A DNA stretch of 64,000 bases, taken from NCBI GenBank assembly GCA_964472505.1, contig CAYYQW010000011.1:1-64000 (forward strand), written 5' to 3'. Numbering within the stretch: the first letter of the stretch is position 1; every line of letters begins with the position of its first letter. The DNA comes from JAYEIA01 sp964472505. Lineage in GTDB: Bacteria > Bacteroidota > Bacteroidia > Bacteroidales > JAADGE01. The notes below the pieces were generated by a model, which was not told where the DNA came from, did no database searches, and saw only the letters and a program-made list of their open reading frames with translations. A program made the position numbers and the translations under genes. This document shows, in pieces, positions 43,760 through 52,541 of this stretch.

Positions 43760-44452
43760 TTATTTTAAATCTTTTACCGTTTTTTCTTTGGAATTCAATG
43801 ATTTAGTAAGCATTTCCTCAAGCTTGCTTTTTATTTCATTGACCGCTATATTTTTTCCGGTCTCTATTTGCAAAGAAGTTGCTTTTTTGTCGGTAAATCC
43901 GCAAGGGTTTATATGGCTAAAGTAAGATAAATCGGTTGTTATATTTAGTGCAAAGCCGTGCATGGTAATGTTTCGGTTTACTTTTACGCCTACGGCACAA
44001 ATTTTTCGTTCGTCCGGTTTTCCGGTATCTAACCAAACGCCGGCTGCCCCTTTTTTTATTTCGCCTTTCAGGCCGTAATCGGCAATGAGCTCGCTTATAA
44101 CGCTTTCCAATTTGTAGATATAGTCTTTGACGCCGATATTAAATTGATCCAAATCAATAATCGGGTAGCCGACCAATTGTCCCGGTCCGTGATAAGTAAT
44201 ATCCCCGCCGCGGTTGCTTTTGTAATAAGTTGCATGTATTCTGCGAAGAAAATTTTCATCTGCCAATAAGTTGTTTTGGTTGCCGCTGTTGCCCAATGTA
44301 TAAACATGCGGATGCTCGCACCACAGAATATGATTATCGGGTGTTTCTCCGGTTTTTTTTTGAGTTATTTTTTTTTCAAAAAGCCGGTTTTGAAATTCAA
44401 AAGCATCCGCATAGTTTATGCGGCCTAAATCATTGAAAATAAGTTTTGGCAT
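43760..44452 (-). CDS. lipB: Octanoyl-[acyl-carrier-protein]:protein octanoyltransferase
   Basis: This 230-residue protein shows the LipB motifs HPHVYTLGNSGNQNNLL, NRGGDITYHGPGQLVGYPII (active-site region) and KICAVGVKVNRNITMHGFAL. The catalytic Cys lies in HINPCGFTDKKATSL together with the conserved Lys. It moves octanoyl groups from acyl carrier protein to the lipoyl domains of dehydrogenase complexes, the first step of lipoate synthesis. The gene starts 22 nt after the lipA stop, forming a lipA-lipB operon. Confidence 0.95.
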   Translation of the reverse strand: MPKLIFNDLGRINYADAFEFQNRLFEKKITQKKTGETPDNHILWCEHPHVYTLGNSGNQNNLLADENFLRRIHATYYKSNRGGDITYHGPGQLVGYPIIDLDQFNIGVKDYIYKLESVISELIADYGLKGEIKKGAAGVWLDTGKPDERKICAVGVKVNRNITMHGFALNITTDLSYFSHINPCGFTDKKATSLQIETGKNIAVNEIKSKLEEMLTKSLNSKEKTVKDLK

Positions 44453-44474
44453 TTTTTAATTATTCTGTTTATTT

Positions 44475-45338
44475 CTATTTTGCATGTTTTTCCGCATGGT
44501 ATGAAGAACGAACCAGCGGACTGCTTTCCACGTATTTAAAGCCCATTTCCAAGCCCAATTTTCTCCATTTTTCAAAAACTTCCGGCCTAATATATTCTTC
44601 TACTTCTGCATGCTTAGGTGTGGGCTGTAAATATTGCCCGATGGTTAATACTTGACATCCCGCCCTGCGTAAATCGCGCATGGTTTCTTCCACTTCTTCC
44701 TGAGTTTCGCCCAGACCGACCATAATGCCTGATTTTGAGCGTAAACCTAAAGCAGTTATTTGTTTTACAACAGATAAACTTCGGTCGTACTCGGCTTTGC
44801 TGCGTATTTTTTTTGTCAGGCGGCGAACAGTTTCCATATTGTGCGAAACCACTTCTTGTCCCGCTTTGGCGACTTTTTCGATAAGTTCGGGTCGGCCGTC
44901 AAAATCGGGAATTAAAGTTTCTATGGTTGTATTCGGGTTTAATTTTTTGATTTGCTTAACGGTTTCAGCCCAAATTTCGGCGCCGCCGTCTTCCAGATCA
45001 TCTCTATCCACCGAAGTTATAACGCAGTGCTTCAATTCGAGCTCTTTTACCGATTGTGCTACTTTTTCAGGTTCATTTTTATCCGGAGCTAAAGGTTTTC
45101 CGGTTTTTACTGCACAAAATTTGCAGGCTCGCGTGCAAATGTCTCCCAGTATCATTAATGTTGCTGTTCCTCTGTCCCAGCATTCTCCCAAGTTAGGGCA
45201 TTTCCCGCTGGTACATATAGTATGCAGCTTTTTACCGTTAACGGCTTGGTTTACTGAGCGGTATTTGCTTTTGTGGGGCAGTCTTATTTTGAGCCAATCC
45301 GGCTTTTGTCGTTTCGTTTGTTTTATTTTATTTTCCAT
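44475..45338 (-). CDS. lipA: Lipoyl synthase (radical SAM)
   Basis: This 287-residue protein has two cysteine clusters typical of LipA: CTSGKCPNLGEC for the auxiliary 4Fe-4S cluster and CTRACKFC for the radical-SAM cluster. The final RSSYHAE motif (SSPLVRSSYHAEK), whose Ser binds the auxiliary cluster, is also present. It inserts sulfur into protein-bound octanoyl groups. The frame stays open to 45419, but the ATG at 45338 (MENKIKQTKRQKPDWLK) matches the family. A -7 box (TATCTTTG on the minus strand, 45368-45361) lies 22 nt before this start. lipB follows. Confidence 0.96.
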   Translation of the reverse strand: MENKIKQTKRQKPDWLKIRLPHKSKYRSVNQAVNGKKLHTICTSGKCPNLGECWDRGTATLMILGDICTRACKFCAVKTGKPLAPDKNEPEKVAQSVKELELKHCVITSVDRDDLEDGGAEIWAETVKQIKKLNPNTTIETLIPDFDGRPELIEKVAKAGQEVVSHNMETVRRLTKKIRSKAEYDRSLSVVKQITALGLRSKSGIMVGLGETQEEVEETMRDLRRAGCQVLTIGQYLQPTPKHAEVEEYIRPEVFEKWRKLGLEMGFKYVESSPLVRSSYHAEKHAK

Positions 45339-45360
45339 TGTTTCTGAGTTTTTGTTATTA

Positions 45361-45368
45361 CAAAGATA
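45361..45368 (-). promoter_or_regulatory. Candidate -7 box of lipA-lipB
   Basis: The minus strand reads TATCTTTG (TAnnTTTG) 22 nt before the lipA ATG; the -33 element is unclear. It supports the shorter lipA start. Confidence 0.5.
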
Positions 45369-45432
45369 GAAGTCTTTTTTGAAAATAGATAAATGAAAGC
45401 AAACTTGGTTTATGAACAATATTTAAAGTTAT

Positions 45433-45440
45433 TATATTTG
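45433..45440 (+). promoter_or_regulatory. Candidate -7 box of the nitrilase-family gene
   Basis: TATATTTG lies 29 nt before the ATG at 45470. A TTG at 45405-45407 is 25 nt upstream, longer than the usual spacing. Confidence 0.45.
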
Positions 45441-45469
45441 TCCTGTTAATTATAGATAATAACAGATAA

Positions 45470-46432
45470 ATGACGGAAAATCAAACTCTTAAAACAGCAC
45501 TTGCTCAAATAGCTCCGGTTTGGCTGAACAAAGAAAAAACGTACGAAAAAATATTAAGCTGCGTGGCCGATGCCGCTGCACAAAATGCTGATTTAACTGT
45601 TTTCGGCGAAGCCCTTTTGCCCGGTTATCCGCATTGGTTGAGCTATACCGGGGGTGCCGAATGGGACTCGCCCGTGCAGAAAGAACTTCATGCGCATTAT
45701 TCCAAAAATGCCGTAGATATTGAAGCCGGCGATTTGGATGAGCTTTGCCGATTGGCTCGGCAAAAACAGACGGCCGTATATCTCGGCATCGTTGAACGCC
45801 CGAAAGACCGCGGCGGACACAGCCTGTACTGTTCATTAGTCTATATTGACAAGGCCGGCATTATTCAATCCGTACATCGGAAACTGCAGCCCACCTACGA
45901 CGAACGGCTGACATGGTCACCCGGCGATGGCCACGGCTTGCGTGTGCATCACCTTGAGGGATTCACTGCAGGCGGCCTTAACTGTTGGGAGAATTGGATG
46001 CCGCTGCCGCGTGCAAGCCTTTATGCGCAGGGCGAGAATGTGCACATTGCTGTTTGGCCGGGTTCGGTTCGCAATACCGAAGACATTACCCGCTTCATAG
46101 CCAAAGAATCTCGTTCGTATGTCATTTCGGTTTCGGCTTTAATGAAGAAAAGCGATTTTCCGGAAGGAACACCCCACTTGGATTTTATAAAAAGCAATGT
46201 TCCGGAAATACTTACTGACGGCGGCTCATGTGCAGCCGGTCCCGACGGCCAATGGCTTTTGGAACCCGTCATAAACAAAGAAGGCATCTTTACCGTAGAG
46301 CTTGATTTTGATAAACTTGCCCAAGAGCGTCAAAATTTCGACCCATCGGGGCATTACTCCCGGCCGGATGTTACGAAACTTAGTTTGAATCGGGAACGGC
46401 AGAGTGTTTTGAATATAAAACAAAATTTATAA
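45470..46432 (+). CDS. Nitrilase/carbon-nitrogen hydrolase family enzyme
   Basis: This 320-residue protein shows the Glu-Lys-Cys triad of the family: Glu in FGEALLPGYPHW, Lys in HRKLQPTYDERLTWSPGDG and Cys in GGLNCWENWMPL. The GGLNCWEN and PTYDERLTW motifs resemble true nitrilases and cyanide-type hydrolases more than amidases. It would convert a nitrile to the acid and ammonia; the natural substrate is unknown. It is followed after 10 nt by a four-helix membrane protein gene, so the two are probably cotranscribed. G+C content looks slightly higher than in its neighbours. Confidence 0.88.
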   Translation: MTENQTLKTALAQIAPVWLNKEKTYEKILSCVADAAAQNADLTVFGEALLPGYPHWLSYTGGAEWDSPVQKELHAHYSKNAVDIEAGDLDELCRLARQKQTAVYLGIVERPKDRGGHSLYCSLVYIDKAGIIQSVHRKLQPTYDERLTWSPGDGHGLRVHHLEGFTAGGLNCWENWMPLPRASLYAQGENVHIAVWPGSVRNTEDITRFIAKESRSYVISVSALMKKSDFPEGTPHLDFIKSNVPEILTDGGSCAAGPDGQWLLEPVINKEGIFTVELDFDKLAQERQNFDPSGHYSRPDVTKLSLNRERQSVLNIKQNL

Positions 46433-46442
46433 AGGTGAAATT

Positions 46443-46868
46443 ATGAAAAAGATTGATTTTCAATTGAAAGGTATTGTCGTTGTTATTTTGATTATACAAA
46501 TATTTAACGGAATTAGTGCTTTGATCGGAGGTATCGGCCTCATCCTTAATCCGGACGGCGTGGCTTTGGGTATGGATGTGGATTGGCTGAAAACTTCTCC
46601 CTTTTCTGACTTTCTGATTCCGGGCTTAATCTTGTTTTTTGTTAACGGAATAGGAAACACCGCAGGCGCTGTGCTTACTTATCGAAAATACGGCTTCGCC
46701 GTGCATATTGCAGCTCTTTTTGGCTTAATAATGTGTATTTGGATTGCTGCCCAAGTGGCTTGGATTGGTTACGGCAGTATTTTGCAGATAGTTTATTTTG
46801 CAAGCGGTGCATTACAATACTTAACCGCAAGACATTATTTAAGAAGAAATCTAAGATTCAATTCATGA
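46443..46868 (+). CDS. Small four-TM membrane protein
   Basis: This 141-residue protein has four predicted membrane segments at about 10-32, 53-74, 84-106 and 112-130. Charged loops are short, and conserved-looking residues such as GNTAGAVLTYRKYG are present between helices 2 and 3. I do not recognise a family. It starts 10 nt after the nitrilase stop in an apparent operon, so a role linked to that enzyme (substrate or product transport) is possible but unproven. Confidence 0.75.
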   Translation: MKKIDFQLKGIVVVILIIQIFNGISALIGGIGLILNPDGVALGMDVDWLKTSPFSDFLIPGLILFFVNGIGNTAGAVLTYRKYGFAVHIAALFGLIMCIWIAAQVAWIGYGSILQIVYFASGALQYLTARHYLRRNLRFNS

Positions 46869-46936
46869 GAACTGCGCCATAAGTTTTGTAGCGATTAAAA
46901 TTTTTACACCAAATAATGATTTTTCCAATAACTTCT

Positions 46937-46944
46937 TATCTTTG
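46937..46944 (+). promoter_or_regulatory. Candidate -7 box of lysS
   Basis: TATCTTTG matches TAnnTTTG. It lies 95 nt before the lysS ATG and would start the transcript near 46950, just before the hairpin repeat at 46955. Confidence 0.5.
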
Positions 46945-46954
46945 CAAATCTGAC

Positions 46955-46980
46955 TTTTGAACGTCCGAAGGACTTCAAAA
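46955..46980. repeat. Solitary copy of the dispersed hairpin repeat
   Basis: TTTTGAACGTCC (46955-46966) and GGACTTCAAAA (46970-46980) form a hairpin with a 1-nt bulge, matching the tandem copies at 54513-54660. It lies in the lysS leader. A degenerate half copy (GCGAAAGACTTTAAAA) follows downstream. Confidence 0.8.
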
Positions 46981-47039
46981 CGTCTCAAATGCAATGCGAA
47001 AGACTTTAAAATACAGTATCAAATATAATCCATTAAGCA

Positions 47040-48755
47040 ATGAGTAACATGCAATTAAGCGAACAGGAACAAATCAGAAGACAATCTCTCGAAGAAATTA
47101 AAAAACTCGGTATCGATCCTTATCCGGCGGCGGAATATAAGGTAACGCATTACAGTAAAAATATTGAGAAGAATTTTGATGACTTGGAAGGAAAAGAAGT
47201 ACAAATAGCCGGGCGCATGATGAGCCGGCGCATTATGGGAAAAGCTTCTTTTGCCGAGATAACCGATGAAAAAGGCAGCATTCAGGTCTATTTTAATCGG
47301 GATGAAATATGTCCGGGCGAAGATAAAACACTCTATAATAAGGTATTTAAAAAATATTTAGACCGCGGCGATATTATCGGCGTAAAAGGCACGGTTTTTA
47401 AAACTAAAATGGGCGAGATAACCGTAAAAGCCAAAGAATATACCATCCTTTCAAAATCATTGAAACCTTTGCCCGCAGTAAAAGAAAAAGACGGGAAAGT
47501 ATATGATGCTTTTTCCGACCCGGAGCAGCGTTATCGCCAACGTTATTTGGATTTGATTGTAAATCCGCAGGTAAAAGATGCCTTCATCAAACGCACGAAA
47601 CTGACGACTTCCATGCGTGAGTTTTTAAACGATAAAGGATACATGGAAGTGGAAACTCCCATTTTGCAACCCATATACGGCGGTGCCGCAGCGCGTCCAT
47701 TTAAGACACACCACAACAGTCTGGATATGACGCTGTATTTGCGCATTGCCAATGAGTTGTATTTGAAAAAACTGATTGTGGGCGGTTTTGAAGGCGTATA
47801 TGAATTTGCCAAAGACTTCAGAAACGAAGGCATGAGCCGTTTTCATAATCCGGAGTTCACCCAAATGGAACTCTACGTGGCTTATAAAGATTACGAGTGG
47901 ATGATGAATTTGGTGGAAGAAATGGTAGAAAAAATTACTTTGGATATGCACGGAAGTACCAAAATAAAAGTGGGCGAAAATGAAATTGATTTCAAACGCC
48001 CCTGGAAACGCTACACCATGTTTGAAGCCATTGAGCATTTCACCGGCATGGATGTATCTGAAATGGATGAAGCCGAATTGCGCAAAACCGCCAAAGAATT
48101 GCATATAGAAATTGATGATTCCATGGGCGAAGGCAAGCTGATTGATGAAATTTTCGGTGAGAAATGCGAAGCGCAACTGATACAGCCTACTTTTATTACC
48201 GATTATCCGGTAGAAATGTCGCCGCTGGCCAAGAAACACCGCAGCAAAGTAGGTTTGGTCGAGCGTTTTGAGGCCGTATGCAACGGAAAAGAAATCTGCA
48301 ATGCTTATTCGGAGTTGAACGACCCGATTGATCAGCGCAAGCGTTTTGAAGAACAACTCTTGTTGGCTGAACGCGGCGATGATGAAGCCATGATGCTGGA
48401 CGAAGATTTTCTGAAAGCCATTGAAATTGGTATGCCGCCCACATCCGGTTTGGGTATCGGCATTGACCGCCTGTCAATGATTTTGACTAATTCACATTCC
48501 ATTCAGGATGTGATATTCTTCCCGCAAATGAAGCCGGAAGCTAAAGCCCCGATTGACAGTCCGGAGAAATACGCCGAGAAAGGCATTCCGAAAGAGTGGG
48601 TTCCCGTTTTGCAAAAAATGGGATACAAAACCGTAGAAGCTTTGAAGGAAGCCAAAGCCGGCAAGTTGCATAATGATTTGTGCGGTATCAATAAAAAGGA
48701 TAAACTCGGTTTTACCAATCCTACCATCGACCAGGTAAAAAGTTGGATATTATAA
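47040..48755 (+). CDS. lysS: Lysine--tRNA ligase (class II)
   Basis: This 571-residue protein has an OB-fold anticodon-binding domain (about 50-150: VQIAGRMMSRRIMGKASFAE). The class II catalytic core shows motif 2 (FAKDFRNEGMSRFHNPEFTQ) and motif 3 (PPTSGLGIGIDRLSMILT). A C-terminal helical extension of about 65 residues (after FFPQMKPEAKAP) is typical of the Bacteroidota enzyme, which is longer than the roughly 500-residue Escherichia coli version. It charges tRNA-Lys with lysine. An upstream leader of about 90 nt carries a dispersed hairpin repeat. Confidence 0.97.
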   Translation: MSNMQLSEQEQIRRQSLEEIKKLGIDPYPAAEYKVTHYSKNIEKNFDDLEGKEVQIAGRMMSRRIMGKASFAEITDEKGSIQVYFNRDEICPGEDKTLYNKVFKKYLDRGDIIGVKGTVFKTKMGEITVKAKEYTILSKSLKPLPAVKEKDGKVYDAFSDPEQRYRQRYLDLIVNPQVKDAFIKRTKLTTSMREFLNDKGYMEVETPILQPIYGGAAARPFKTHHNSLDMTLYLRIANELYLKKLIVGGFEGVYEFAKDFRNEGMSRFHNPEFTQMELYVAYKDYEWMMNLVEEMVEKITLDMHGSTKIKVGENEIDFKRPWKRYTMFEAIEHFTGMDVSEMDEAELRKTAKELHIEIDDSMGEGKLIDEIFGEKCEAQLIQPTFITDYPVEMSPLAKKHRSKVGLVERFEAVCNGKEICNAYSELNDPIDQRKRFEEQLLLAERGDDEAMMLDEDFLKAIEIGMPPTSGLGIGIDRLSMILTNSHSIQDVIFFPQMKPEAKAPIDSPEKYAEKGIPKEWVPVLQKMGYKTVEALKEAKAGKLHNDLCGINKKDKLGFTNPTIDQVKSWIL

Positions 48756-48815
48756 TTTTTTTGTTCTGATTTTTTGAAAGAGAAATCAAAAAAACAGTTT
48801 TCTCAACAGCAACTT

Positions 48816-50648
48816 ATGGCTTTATTCAAACAAAAATATAAAGACGCTTTAGGGTATTTAATCCCGTATAAGTGGAATGTGCTATTGAATTTTTTGTTCA
48901 ATGCATTGCAAATAATTTTTTCTCTATTTTCCCTTTTAATGATTATACCTTTTTTGCAGGTGCTTTTCGAAAAAACCAAACTCACCGGGGTAAGGCCGGA
49001 ACCGGGACTTTCCGGTGATGCGCTCAGTGAATGGTTTAATTTTTATTTAAGTCAAATAATTATTGAAGAAGGAAAATCACAAGCTTTATTGTTTGTAAGC
49101 CTTTTTGTGGTTGTCATGATTCTTTTTAAAAATATTTTTCTTTATCTGTCTAAGTATTTCTTGGTAAATGTACGCAATGGCGTTGTAAAAGATATTCGGA
49201 ACAATATTTACAGAAAAGTACTCCATTTACCGTTTTCTTATTTCAGCGAGGAGCGCAAAGGCGACATCATAAGCCGAATGACCAATGATATAAAGGAAGT
49301 GGAATGGACCGTTATCAGCTCCATTGAGCTGCTGTTTCGTAACCCCATGACCATCCTTTTTTATTTGGGTGCATTGTTTTATATGAGTCCGAGTCTTACC
49401 GGATTTGTTTTGATTATGGTAGGTGTTGCCGGTTTTATTATCGGAAGAGTTGGGCGCTCATTGAAAAAATCATCGAAAGAGGCACAAGATAAAATGGGTA
49501 CTTTACTTTCCACCATAGAAGAGACCCTTTCCGGTTTGCGTGTTATTAAGGCGTTTAATGCCGAGCGAATTATTAAAAATCGTTTTGAAGGCCAAAATAT
49601 GGGTTACACCAAAACTATGAACCGAGTGTATCGTAAGAATTATTTGGCCTCGCCCATGAGTGAATTTTTGGGCGTACTGGTATTGGTTACGGTTATGTAT
49701 TACGGCGGTTCCATGGTTTTAGGGAATGAAAGTGTGCTTTCGCCCGAAGCTTTTATCGGTTATATCGGAGTTTTTTCGCAAATTATAAATCCGGCCAAAA
49801 CTTTCTCCACGGCCATGTACAACATTAACAAAGGCATGGCTTCTATTGACCGAATTAATGATGTAATGCGCGCAAAAAATACCATAACGGAAAAAAACGA
49901 TGCAAAAACCATTGAAGATTTTTCTGATGCCGTTGAATATAAAGATGTTTCGTTTTCTTATGTGAATGATGAGCGTGTTTTGAAAAATATTAATCTTCGT
50001 TTGGAAAAAGGCAAAAGCTTAGCTCTCGTGGGCGAATCCGGCTCCGGAAAATCCACCATTGCCGATTTGTTGCCCCGTTTCTACGATGTGAAAATCGGAG
50101 AGATTCTAATCGACGGAATTAATATAAAAGACTACAGAATCAAAGACCTGCGGAGTTTAATGGGGAATGTAAACCAGGAACCGATTTTATTCAATGATAC
50201 CATATATAATAATATAACATTCGGTACGGAAGGCGTTTCGGAAGCAGATGTGATACAGGCTGCCAAAATTGCTAATGCACACGATTTTATAACGGCCTCC
50301 GAAAAAGGCTACCAAACCAATATCGGCGACAGCGGCTCCAAACTTTCCGGCGGGCAGCGCCAACGGCTGAGTATTGCTCGCGCCGTGCTTAAGAACCCGC
50401 CCATTATGATTCTGGACGAAGCCACTTCATCACTCGATACCGAATCGGAACAGTTAGTACAAGAAGCCTTAAATAACCTGATGAAGCAAAGAACTTCTTT
50501 GATTATAGCTCACCGTCTGTCCACCGTGAAAAATGCCGATAAAATTTGTGTTATTTCCAAAGGCGAAATTATAGAAGAAGGCACCCATGATGAATTGATG
50601 CAACTCGGCGGAGCATATAAACGATTATACGAATTGCAAATATTTTAA
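48816..50648 (+). CDS. MsbA-like ABC exporter (fused permease-ATPase)
   Basis: The ATG at 48816 gives 610 residues; a TTG at 48774 would add 14 residues and cannot be excluded. Six membrane segments lie in the first 330 residues (first at about 20-50). The ATPase domain follows with Walker A GESGSGKST, Q-loop GNVNQEP, signature LSGGQRQR, Walker B PIMILDEATSSLD and the H-loop AHRLST. Such half-size exporters act as homodimers, often to flip lipids or lipid-linked glycans across the inner membrane. Its neighbours, an FkbM methyltransferase and a glycosyltransferase, fit a glycolipid/LPS role. It follows lysS closely. Confidence 0.92.
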   Translation: MALFKQKYKDALGYLIPYKWNVLLNFLFNALQIIFSLFSLLMIIPFLQVLFEKTKLTGVRPEPGLSGDALSEWFNFYLSQIIIEEGKSQALLFVSLFVVVMILFKNIFLYLSKYFLVNVRNGVVKDIRNNIYRKVLHLPFSYFSEERKGDIISRMTNDIKEVEWTVISSIELLFRNPMTILFYLGALFYMSPSLTGFVLIMVGVAGFIIGRVGRSLKKSSKEAQDKMGTLLSTIEETLSGLRVIKAFNAERIIKNRFEGQNMGYTKTMNRVYRKNYLASPMSEFLGVLVLVTVMYYGGSMVLGNESVLSPEAFIGYIGVFSQIINPAKTFSTAMYNINKGMASIDRINDVMRAKNTITEKNDAKTIEDFSDAVEYKDVSFSYVNDERVLKNINLRLEKGKSLALVGESGSGKSTIADLLPRFYDVKIGEILIDGINIKDYRIKDLRSLMGNVNQEPILFNDTIYNNITFGTEGVSEADVIQAAKIANAHDFITASEKGYQTNIGDSGSKLSGGQRQRLSIARAVLKNPPIMILDEATSSLDTESEQLVQEALNNLMKQRTSLIIAHRLSTVKNADKICVISKGEIIEEGTHDELMQLGGAYKRLYELQIF

Positions 50649-50661
50649 GTGTTCACCGGTT

Positions 50662-51480
50662 ATGAAAAATAAAGCCAAACTTCTGTTCAAGCGCATACGT
50701 TTTTATCTGAGTGCTCGTAACAGCATTTTTTTTCGATGGTATTATTCCTTTTTATATTTTCCCGAAAAGGGAACCATATCTTATTTTTTAAATACTTATT
50801 CCTCACGCCGCAAAAATGATATCCGGTTTATTCAAATCGGAGCCAACGACGGTATTACTTATGATTTAATACATAAATTCATAAAACGAGACGGTTGGAA
50901 AGGCGTTTTGCTTGAACCGCAATCTTATGTTTTTAATAAATATTTGAAAAAATTATATCGTAAAGATAAAAATGTCCATCCTTTAAATGCCGCCATTGGT
51001 TATTCGGATGAAACAGCGAAACTTTATAAAATTGGTTTCAGTAATGCACGCTGGGCAACGGGTTTGGCTACTTTTAATAAAGATATGATTATAAAAGCTT
51101 ATGAAAGTGGGCATGTTGACAGGCAGGCAAAAAAAAATAATGAAACGGTTCCTGAAGACGACAGTTTGAAAATCAGCGAGGAAAAAGTGCGTGTTATCAG
51201 TCCGGCAAGTTTAACGGCTGAATATGATTTGCCCCGCATTGACCTGCTTCAAATCGATGCCGAAGGCTTTGACTTTGAAGTAATCAAAATGTTTGATAAA
51301 CAAGGCATTAATCCTCGTATAATGATTTTTGAGAGCAGTCACTTTTCCGATGCAGAATTTGAAGCATGCATGGCTTTTTTGAGAAACAGAAACTATCAAA
51401 CCAAAACGGTTAAAGCCAATACCATAGCTATGATTGAGCCGGAGGGAGAATATTTGGATTTTTTTAATTCCGAAACTTAA
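50662..51480 (+). CDS. FkbM-family methyltransferase
   Basis: The 272-residue protein has the FkbM pattern: IRFIQIGANDGITYDLIHKF for SAM binding, GWKGVLLEPQSYVFNKYLKK, and the signature IDLLQIDAEGFDFEVIKMFD. The N-terminus is basic and aromatic but without a clear membrane helix. FkbM enzymes O-methylate sugars or other hydroxylated groups, often in surface polysaccharides. It starts 14 nt after the ABC exporter stop, so the two form an operon. Confidence 0.9.
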   Translation: MKNKAKLLFKRIRFYLSARNSIFFRWYYSFLYFPEKGTISYFLNTYSSRRKNDIRFIQIGANDGITYDLIHKFIKRDGWKGVLLEPQSYVFNKYLKKLYRKDKNVHPLNAAIGYSDETAKLYKIGFSNARWATGLATFNKDMIIKAYESGHVDRQAKKNNETVPEDDSLKISEEKVRVISPASLTAEYDLPRIDLLQIDAEGFDFEVIKMFDKQGINPRIMIFESSHFSDAEFEACMAFLRNRNYQTKTVKANTIAMIEPEGEYLDFFNSET

Positions 51481-51542
51481 TAAAACTTATGTTCGGCGCT
51501 TCTTGTTTTTGAGAAAATTGTATCTTTACAAGAAACAATACA

Positions 51543-51986
51543 ATGAAAAGCAATTCGGTAGTCCTTTTTTTGTTTGCATTCTCAATAATTTTCAGCACTT
51601 TTTGTAATGCTCCCACAAAACTAAATTCACAATCTATGTCGCCCAAGAATAAAACCTCCGTTCCCGCTTCCGACAGCACCCAAATAATCCGCGGTTTAAT
51701 TGTGGAAAAGCCTTTTGTAAATAAAGTACGAAAGGCATCCGACTTTAAAGAAATGTATTTTCGGCTTTCCGTTCAGGATTATTTTATCAAATTCTGCGAA
51801 AGCAAAATTACAAAAGCGCAACTCCAAGATTATCTCGACAGCCTTCCGGAAGCCGGGCCTATGGGCCATAAAGCCGTAACACTCGAAATAGAAATCAAAA
51901 ACGGCGAATGGGACAGCTGCGATGAAGAATACCCTGTTCAAAGTCGGGTGGGCGATTACATTGTTGTGTATAGAATTGTTATGTGA
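51543..51986 (+). CDS. Small predicted lipoprotein, unknown family
   Basis: This 147-residue protein has a hydrophobic signal (8-20) and a possible lipobox FSTFCNAP with Cys near residue 21. The mature part has SDFKEMYFRLSVQDYFIKFC and a C-terminal beta segment (KAVTLEIEIKNGEWDSCDEE) ending VGDYIVVYRIVM. I do not recognise the family. It lies 62 nt after the FkbM gene on the same strand, before the AT-rich island. Confidence 0.7.
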   Translation: MKSNSVVLFLFAFSIIFSTFCNAPTKLNSQSMSPKNKTSVPASDSTQIIRGLIVEKPFVNKVRKASDFKEMYFRLSVQDYFIKFCESKITKAQLQDYLDSLPEAGPMGHKAVTLEIEIKNGEWDSCDEEYPVQSRVGDYIVVYRIVM

Positions 51987-52073
51987 GACTGAAATTCAAC
52001 ATAAAAACAACAGAATTACAGTAAATAGAAATATATTAACAATGAATTCAAATGTTAAATAATTATGTGAAAA

Positions 52074-52533
52074 GTAAATGTGTTTACTGATACAAGTGTG
52101 TTGCTAAAAGCATTTCTTCAATATCGAAATTTACAAAAATGGGAAATAGAGAAATGATAATTAGCAGACTATTTGAACGATAAAAAAATAAAAGAGCTTC
52201 GACAAGAAAAGCGGATGTATAAAATATTTTTCTGAATTTCGAACAATGATAAATCATTTTAAGAAAGAAATTTGTAGTTGTATAGATGTATTTTCAATCA
52301 CAAATGAAAGTCATAATATTTTCACATCCTACAAGTCAAACGGATTTGTTAGAGATACTGCAATTCCATCAGAGGATTTTGAAATTGTTTATTGTGCAAC
52401 AAGGGTTCAGGCGCAGATATTTTTAACGGATGATAAATATCTCGTTAGGTGTTCTAAAAGTTTGGGACTTAATAATATATTATCCCCTACAGTTTTTTGT
52501 GAAAGCAAAATCAGATTAATCTATATAAAATAA
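52074..52533 (+). pseudogene. Broken PIN-domain-like gene
   Basis: The first piece (52074 on) reads VNVFTDTSVLLKAFLQYRNL, which resembles the acidic N-terminal strand of PIN ribonucleases, and then stops at a double TGA-TAA near 52154. A middle frame carries ADYLNDKKIKELRQEKRMYK. The last piece (from 52246) carries EIVYCATRVQAQIFLTDDKY, which resembles the C-terminal PIN part with its conserved Asp. Two or more frameshifts or stops therefore interrupt one probable PIN toxin gene. No ATG fits the first piece. It sits 8 nt before the nucleotidyltransferase gene. The PIN identity is inferred from these fragments only. Confidence 0.45.
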
Positions 52534-52541
52534 ACAAATCT

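Noticed and set aside
47543..48727. Long minus-strand open frames within lysS
   Set aside because: They are antisense shadows of a well-supported gene, with no family features of their own.
52074..52533. Treating 52246-52533 as an intact 95-residue gene
   Set aside because: Its start does not match any family start, and its C-terminal half continues the broken PIN-like sequence upstream, so a pseudogene explains it better.
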